The notes beneath the pieces were generated by a model. The model saw only the letters and a program-made list of their open reading frames with translations, was not told the origin of the DNA and searched no databases. 11,608 nucleotides of DNA from Gryganskiella cystojenkinii (lineage: Eukaryota > Mortierellomycota > Mortierellomycetes > Mortierellales > Mortierellaceae), in the NCBI GenBank assembly GCA_015852425.1, contig JAAAIG010000346.1, positions 7,284-18,891 of the forward strand. The letters run 5' to 3'. The position numbers and the translations under genes are program-made. Below are positions 8,177-11,608 of the stretch, one piece after another; the stretch's first letter is position 1, and the number at the start of each line of letters is the position of its first letter.

Positions 8177-9327
8177 ATGTCCTCCTCGACTGCCGTCCAG
8201 AGAGTTCTTCTCCTCGTTGGCCCTCCTGGGTCTGGAAAGACTACCTTTGCCAAGGCTCTGATCAGAGACTTTCCCGTAAATGCTTCTTTTCTCCACGACA
8301 CCCTCTCCCCGTACACTGCTTTTAGAGTCCAATTCAACTATGAAAACCCCTTCCCATTCGGCACTCTTTCCTCTCCTCCATTTTATCAGACCCTGATAAG
8401 TCATACCCATTTCCTCGACTAACAAGACTTTTCTCTTTTATTTTTCTCTCTCTCTTTTTCATTGAACATTTGGTTTACCATGGAAAGCAGAACTTTGTCC
8501 GCATCAATCAGGATGATCTCGGTGACAGACAGGCTTGTGAGGCAATGACTCTCTCTGCTCTCCAGGCAAAGAACCGCACCCAGTCCGTCGTCATTGATCG
8601 CTGCAACTTTGACGCTGACCAGCGCAAGGTCTGGCTCGGACTCGCCAAGCAATTGAATGTCAAGGAGGTCGATGTCATTATCATGGATACCGAGTTTTAC
8701 CACTGCAAGACCCGTATCCTCGCTCGTACCGATCACCCTACCCATGTCGAAGGCGCTAACGGTGTCGATGTCCTTCACAAGTTCTTGGATATGATGACCC
8801 TCCCTACCTACTTTGAGGGTTTCACCAGAATCATGAGAGTCGAACCCCAGCCCACGGCCGAGTACTCGACCGAGGCCGTCCAGGAGATCATGGAACGTTT
8901 GGACCAAGTTCAAAAGCCCGAGAACTTGGAGGCCCCCCGCTGGCAAAAGGATGATTTCTACTTCAAGACTCAGTACCACAGGGACGAGGAGGCTTACCGT
9001 GCTCGCAAGGCAGCTCAGTACGCCCAGCACCATCAAAAGGCTACCGCTCACAGTAATCACACTCAGAACAACAACAAGGACAACAAGGGACTTTCGGTCG
9101 ATAGCGAAGGATTTGCCATCAAGAAGCGTCCCGGTCAGAAGGAGGAGCCTTCTGCCCCAGCTCCCGTTCGTCCTCCATTGTTTGGTGCTGCTGGAGGTGG
9201 ATGGAGAGCTCGTGAGGCGGCCAAGCAGCAGCAGGAGCCCAAGAAGTTTGGTCCGACCCTTCATCAGATCCCTAAGCCCGAGGTCAAGAACCCCTTTGAC
9301 CTTTTGGGCGATGGCGATGACGAATAA
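8177..9327 (+). CDS. P-loop nucleic-acid 5'-kinase-like protein (AAA_33 / PNKP-kinase fold)
   Basis: Exons are 8177..8275 (33 codons) and 8491..9327, joined in phase 0, giving 311 residues. A Walker A motif, GPPGSGKTT, lies at residues 15-23. It is followed by INQDDLGDRQACE, a VVIDRCNFDADQR strand with the Asp typical of polynucleotide kinases, and a lid-like ARTDHPT segment. This order resembles the kinase half of metazoan PNKP and the kinase domain of plant bHLH140-type aprataxin relatives; no phosphatase, FHA or HIT domain is present. The C-terminal third is Gln/Lys/Pro-rich with GGGWRAREA and ends NPFDLLGDGDDE. The likely role is phosphorylation of nucleic-acid 5' ends in repair or RNA processing, but the substrate cannot be read from sequence. 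The start at 8177 (A at -3) places the first strand right at the N-terminus, as usual for this fold. An in-frame ATG at 8111 would add 22 mostly hydrophobic residues. Confidence 0.85.
8276..8490 (+). other. Intron of the kinase-like gene (215 bases)
   Basis: The donor is CCC|GTAAAT. A consensus-like branch site GACTAAC lies at about 8418-8424, followed by a long T/C tract and the acceptor AAAGCAG|AAC. The acceptor is a tandem AAG-CAG pair, so splicing may use either AG and add or omit one Gln. Phase is 0 on both sides. Retention gives a stop within the branch-site region at 8420-8422. Confidence 0.85.
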
Positions 9328-9354
9328 GCAACGGGCTGCATCGTAACAGCCTAC

Positions 9355-9373
9355 TTTTTTTTTTAAAAAAAAA
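9355..9373. repeat. T10-A9 self-complementary tract after the kinase stop
   Basis: Ten T are followed directly by nine A, flanked by CCTAC and GAAGG that can nearly extend the pairing. It begins 28 bases after the stop codon at 9325-9327. It may assist 3'-end formation, or be a simple poly(dA:dT) element. Confidence 0.55.
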
Positions 9374-9578
9374 GAAGGATTGCCGTCCGATTTAGATCCA
9401 GACGACAGCCAGGTTCGAACTCTTGGGCATATCCGTATTTATTCCCCTAGCCTACCATGTCCTTCTAGTCAGCGGAGGGAGGAAAGAAACGAGGCAGGAA
9501 GGAAGAGTGAACCGAGTACACTCTCCGTGAGGCTCTATAGATCACTGTTGTTTTTTTTACATATTTTTCTTCTACTAT

Positions 9579-9584
9579 TTTATT
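9579..9584 (-). terminator. Polyadenylation signal of the F-box gene
   Basis: AATAAA on the minus strand, within GAAATAAAATAG, about 135 bases after the TAA stop at 9717-9719. It is followed by A-rich sequence. This is a plausible 3'-end signal for the F-box/LRR transcript. Confidence 0.5.
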
Positions 9585-9716
9585 TCTTTGTTTTTTTTCT
9601 TTATGACTTTGTATCTGCATAATAACGATTTACCTTTTTTCAACATCAGTACGAGTGGGGTGTAAGTCGTCTTTGTCCATTTGGACAAGATGGAAAGAGA
9701 GCGAAAATAGAGGACG

Positions 9717-11192
9717 TTAGGATATAACATTATTGTGCCAATGACGCCACATTCCCAAAGGACTCAAGCCTTTTCGTAGAGGGACTCCTTGAGAGTGCAA
9801 CCACTCTAACGTATCCTCGTGTACCCTACGAAGGCCCCGGATCAACAGTAGGTCCAAATGCCGGCAACCTGCAAGAGTGCGGATGCTCTCGTCCGTCAGA
9901 TCGTAGCAGTTGTTGAGACTCAATATAGACAGACGTGATTCGTTAGAGATCGCCTGGCTCGAGACGTTCGCGGAAACGTCCAGGAGTAACGTTGAGTTGG
10001 CTTCAGCTCCGTACTGCAGTCCTTGTGACAATTCAGGATTAGTAGTTACTGGTCCGAGCTGCTGCTGCTGCTGTTCCGGTGTCAGGGTTTGATGGGACTG
10101 CGACTGCAATTGACTACGCCCTATGGCTGAGATGGATTCGGGTGTCAAACTATAGCACTGATCCAGGCGAAGTTCGTGCAGTTGTGGACAGTGCGCCAGT
10201 AACCGAATCAGTTCTCGATCACCGATCTTTGTATGCGTCAGATTCAGTTTTCGCAAGGACAGGAGGGGTTGGACTACAGAGGATGGCTGCTGAAGACCGG
10301 AGCCTGCCGCGGTCGGGGTCGACTTGTCCATTCTTGTCACAAGACGAAGAGGGAGAGCAGGAGGCACAATATGGACGAGTTGGATGCAACCCTCGAGGTT
10401 AATCTCCTGTAGATGAGGCATCCAGGGATAAAATCCAGAGAGATCGTAGAGGTGTTGACAATTCTTCAAATCCAGGATGGTGAGCTGACTGCAGGTCGGT
10501 GGAGGTTTTGTGGGTGGGTTGTCACTGTTGTTCGACGATAGAGTAGGAAACCGTTCGAGGGCATTTGTCCCAACCGTGAGTTTCGTGAGATGATCAAACG
10601 AGTGCTTCGTGAGCAGGAGCAAGAGCTGATCCAGGAACAGCTCCGACTCCCAGCCCTCAACCGATATCTCTTGAACCCCCTCCGCGCCCTCTGGTCTGTT
10701 CAAGAGGGTCGAGACAAAGGACAAAAATGAAGCCTCTTTTGCTGCCGTGGAAGATGCGACGGACGCGGATGACGATGCGACTTGCGCAGAGGGAAGGTTA
10801 GCGCCGATAGTCCACGAGGGTAAAAGCCCAATATCGTGTACGAAGGCTGAGGCAGAGGGAGAGGATAATGACGAGGAAGACAAAGAGGGGAAACGCGGTA
10901 CGTTCAACTGAAAATGTGAGTCAGATTGTGGTTGCAAAAGCGCAGCGGCCAAGGACTGGGGATGAAGTGATGTAGACGGTAGTCCGCTTCTGTATGGATG
11001 TCTGCTGGAAACGATGGTGTTGTGGTGAGGCCGCGGTTTGTGAGCAAGGACGGACCAGAAGCATGGCTCGAGCACCAGGGTATTGGTCCAGGTCGAGACG
11101 AGGCGGAAGTTCAATCGGTCTGAGAGTGGGACAACCCTGTGCAGGATAAGGAGCTGAATCTCTGTTGGAAGCTGAATGAATGCGAAAGGCAT
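9717..11192 (-). CDS. F-box and leucine-rich-repeat protein
   Basis: A single exon of 491 residues. Residues 3-50 form an F-box (FIQLPTEIQLLILHRV, RLNFRLVST, then the FWSVLA end), which docks on Skp1 in SCF ubiquitin ligases. Leucine-rich repeats of the AMN1/FBXL type follow at about 235-268 (LTILDLKNCQHL, LQEINLEGC), 311-347 (LRKLNLTHTKI, LHELRLDQC) and 419-455 (LSILSLNNCYDLTDESI). They are interrupted by low-complexity linkers: Ser/Ala-rich at 103-150 and Gln-rich at 360-390. By family knowledge the repeats choose the substrate for ubiquitination; the target is unknown. The ATG at 11192 is the first in this frame and sits six residues before the conserved LPTEI, so little or nothing is missing upstream. 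The C-terminus, MWRHWHNN, is aromatic/basic. No membrane segment or signal peptide is seen. Confidence 0.82.
   Translation of the reverse strand: MPFAFIQLPTEIQLLILHRVVPLSDRLNFRLVSTWTNTLVLEPCFWSVLAHKPRPHHNTIVSSRHPYRSGLPSTSLHPQSLAAALLQPQSDSHFQLNVPRFPSLSSSSLSSPSASAFVHDIGLLPSWTIGANLPSAQVASSSASVASSTAAKEASFLSFVSTLLNRPEGAEGVQEISVEGWESELFLDQLLLLLTKHSFDHLTKLTVGTNALERFPTLSSNNSDNPPTKPPPTCSQLTILDLKNCQHLYDLSGFYPWMPHLQEINLEGCIQLVHIVPPALPLRLVTRMDKSTPTAAGSGLQQPSSVVQPLLSLRKLNLTHTKIGDRELIRLLAHCPQLHELRLDQCYSLTPESISAIGRSQLQSQSHQTLTPEQQQQQLGPVTTNPELSQGLQYGAEANSTLLLDVSANVSSQAISNESRLSILSLNNCYDLTDESIRTLAGCRHLDLLLIRGLRRVHEDTLEWLHSQGVPLRKGLSPLGMWRHWHNNVIS
10059..10073 (-). repeat. Pure CAG repeat coding five Gln in the F-box protein
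   Basis: Five CAG codons in a row encode Gln374-378 in the linker between the second and third LRR groups. A pure triplet run is length-variable in principle and would only lengthen a disordered linker. Confidence 0.7.
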
Positions 11193-11608
11193 TTCCTTTT
11201 TTTTCGAGAGGGCGAGGAGTGAGCAAGGTGTTATGCAAGGACTGGGCCGAGGATGTTGGACTTGATGAATTGCGGTTGGATGTGTGTGTGGCCGTGTGGC
11301 GATGACAGGGAGGTTTCGACATGACAAACAGATAAAAAAAAATAAAAAAAAAAGTGTGACATATCTTATCGGACGGCGCGGACGGTATCAAATCGATCGC
11401 ATTATCCTTCTGGGTCCGGCCAACAATTAAAAAATGGCGGCGATTTTTTGTCGTCTGTTTGGAACAAGAGACTTCAAATTGAAGACCTGCAAGGATCCTT
11501 TTGAAGTCGCGGACGGGTTCGACCGGACGAAGGAAACGAACGGCACAGACACACACAGAGTCCCACTTTTCTGAATGTGTGTCCACTTTTTTTTTTTTTT
11601 TTTTTTTT
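11193..11608 (-). promoter_or_regulatory. Upstream region of the F-box gene
   Basis: No gene is supported here. Reading towards the F-box ATG, the minus strand carries A22 at the window edge, CA-rich stretches, a small inverted repeat CTTCAA/TTGAAG (11472-11484), a T-rich stretch around 11330-11352, and an ATG at 11322. That ATG is out of frame with the F-box start and overlaps it. No TATA box or factor site could be assigned confidently. Confidence 0.4.
11587..11608. repeat. Homopolymer T run at the window edge
   Basis: Twenty-two consecutive T on the plus strand reach the last base of the window, so the true length is unknown. Such poly(dA:dT) runs often mark nucleosome-free promoter DNA and are also common assembly break points. 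Confidence 0.8.

Larger units (their letters stand above)
9328..9716. other. Convergent 3' region between the kinase-like and F-box genes
   Basis: The two genes end towards each other across 389 bases. It contains a T10/A9 palindrome at 9355-9373 just after the kinase stop, a polyadenylation hexamer for the F-box gene, several T runs (plus strand), and a small palindrome at 9673-9688. No canonical AATAAA for the plus-strand kinase gene was found. No ORF of interest is present. Confidence 0.55.

Noticed and set aside
9412..9422. tRNA-like B box GGTTCGAACTC
   Set aside because: The T-loop string is perfect, but the flanking T stem has a mismatch, there is no A box or cloverleaf in the preceding 75 bases, and the expected acceptor pairing is absent.
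11513..11523. Second B-box-like string GGTTCGACCGG
   Set aside because: The flanking bases do not form a T stem and no A box or anticodon arm is visible.
1..11608. Transposon, retroelement or CRISPR signatures
   Set aside because: No terminal repeats, target-site duplications, reverse transcriptase, transposase or regularly spaced repeats were seen; the repeats found are simple sequence or coding low complexity.

Overview
The window looks like ordinary chromosomal DNA from a fungus, probably an early-diverging (zygomycete-type) one. Protein-coding genes are interrupted by GT..AG introns of 215-582 bases. Leaders are pyrimidine-rich, homopolymer A/T runs are frequent, and the proteins carry long Ser/Asn/Gln/His/Ala low-complexity stretches. 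Mortierellaceae is my best guess from overall style, held weakly. I see no prokaryotic operon structure, CRISPR array, virus-like gene or transposon ends.

Layout: (1) 1-2845, minus strand: the 5' two thirds of a JSN1/PUF2-type RNA-binding protein gene (long disordered N-terminus, first RRM, and an intron that begins inside the expected second RRM). The Pumilio repeats would lie beyond base 1. (2) 2846-3815: intergenic, holding the upstream leader/promoter of gene 1 and the 3' end of gene 2. (3) 3816-7039, minus strand: a two-exon carnitine O-acetyltransferase of 887 residues with an unusual C-terminal tail of about 235 residues. (4) 7040-8176: divergent promoter region with purine-rich blocks, a GA microsatellite and a head-to-head pair of CCAAT boxes. 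(5) 8177-9327, plus strand: a two-exon P-loop polynucleotide-kinase-like protein of 311 residues. (6) 9328-9716: convergent 3' region. (7) 9717-11192, minus strand: an intronless F-box/leucine-rich-repeat protein of 491 residues. (8) 11193-11608: its upstream region, ending in a run of 22 T at the window edge.

The four genes do not form an obvious pathway. Expected roles are mRNA regulation, acetyl-carnitine shuttling, nucleic-acid end processing, and ubiquitin-ligase substrate selection. The splice calls rest on codon-phase agreement and protein-family continuity across each junction: phase 0/0 for gene 1 intron 1, 2+1 for gene 2, and 0/0 for gene 3.

The points most worth checking are a dense array of basophilic-kinase (RxxS, RxRxxS, HxRxxS) sites in the RNA-binding protein, the tail and dual start codons of the carnitine acetyltransferase, and the tandem splice acceptor in the kinase gene. 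I found no convincing new biological system here.
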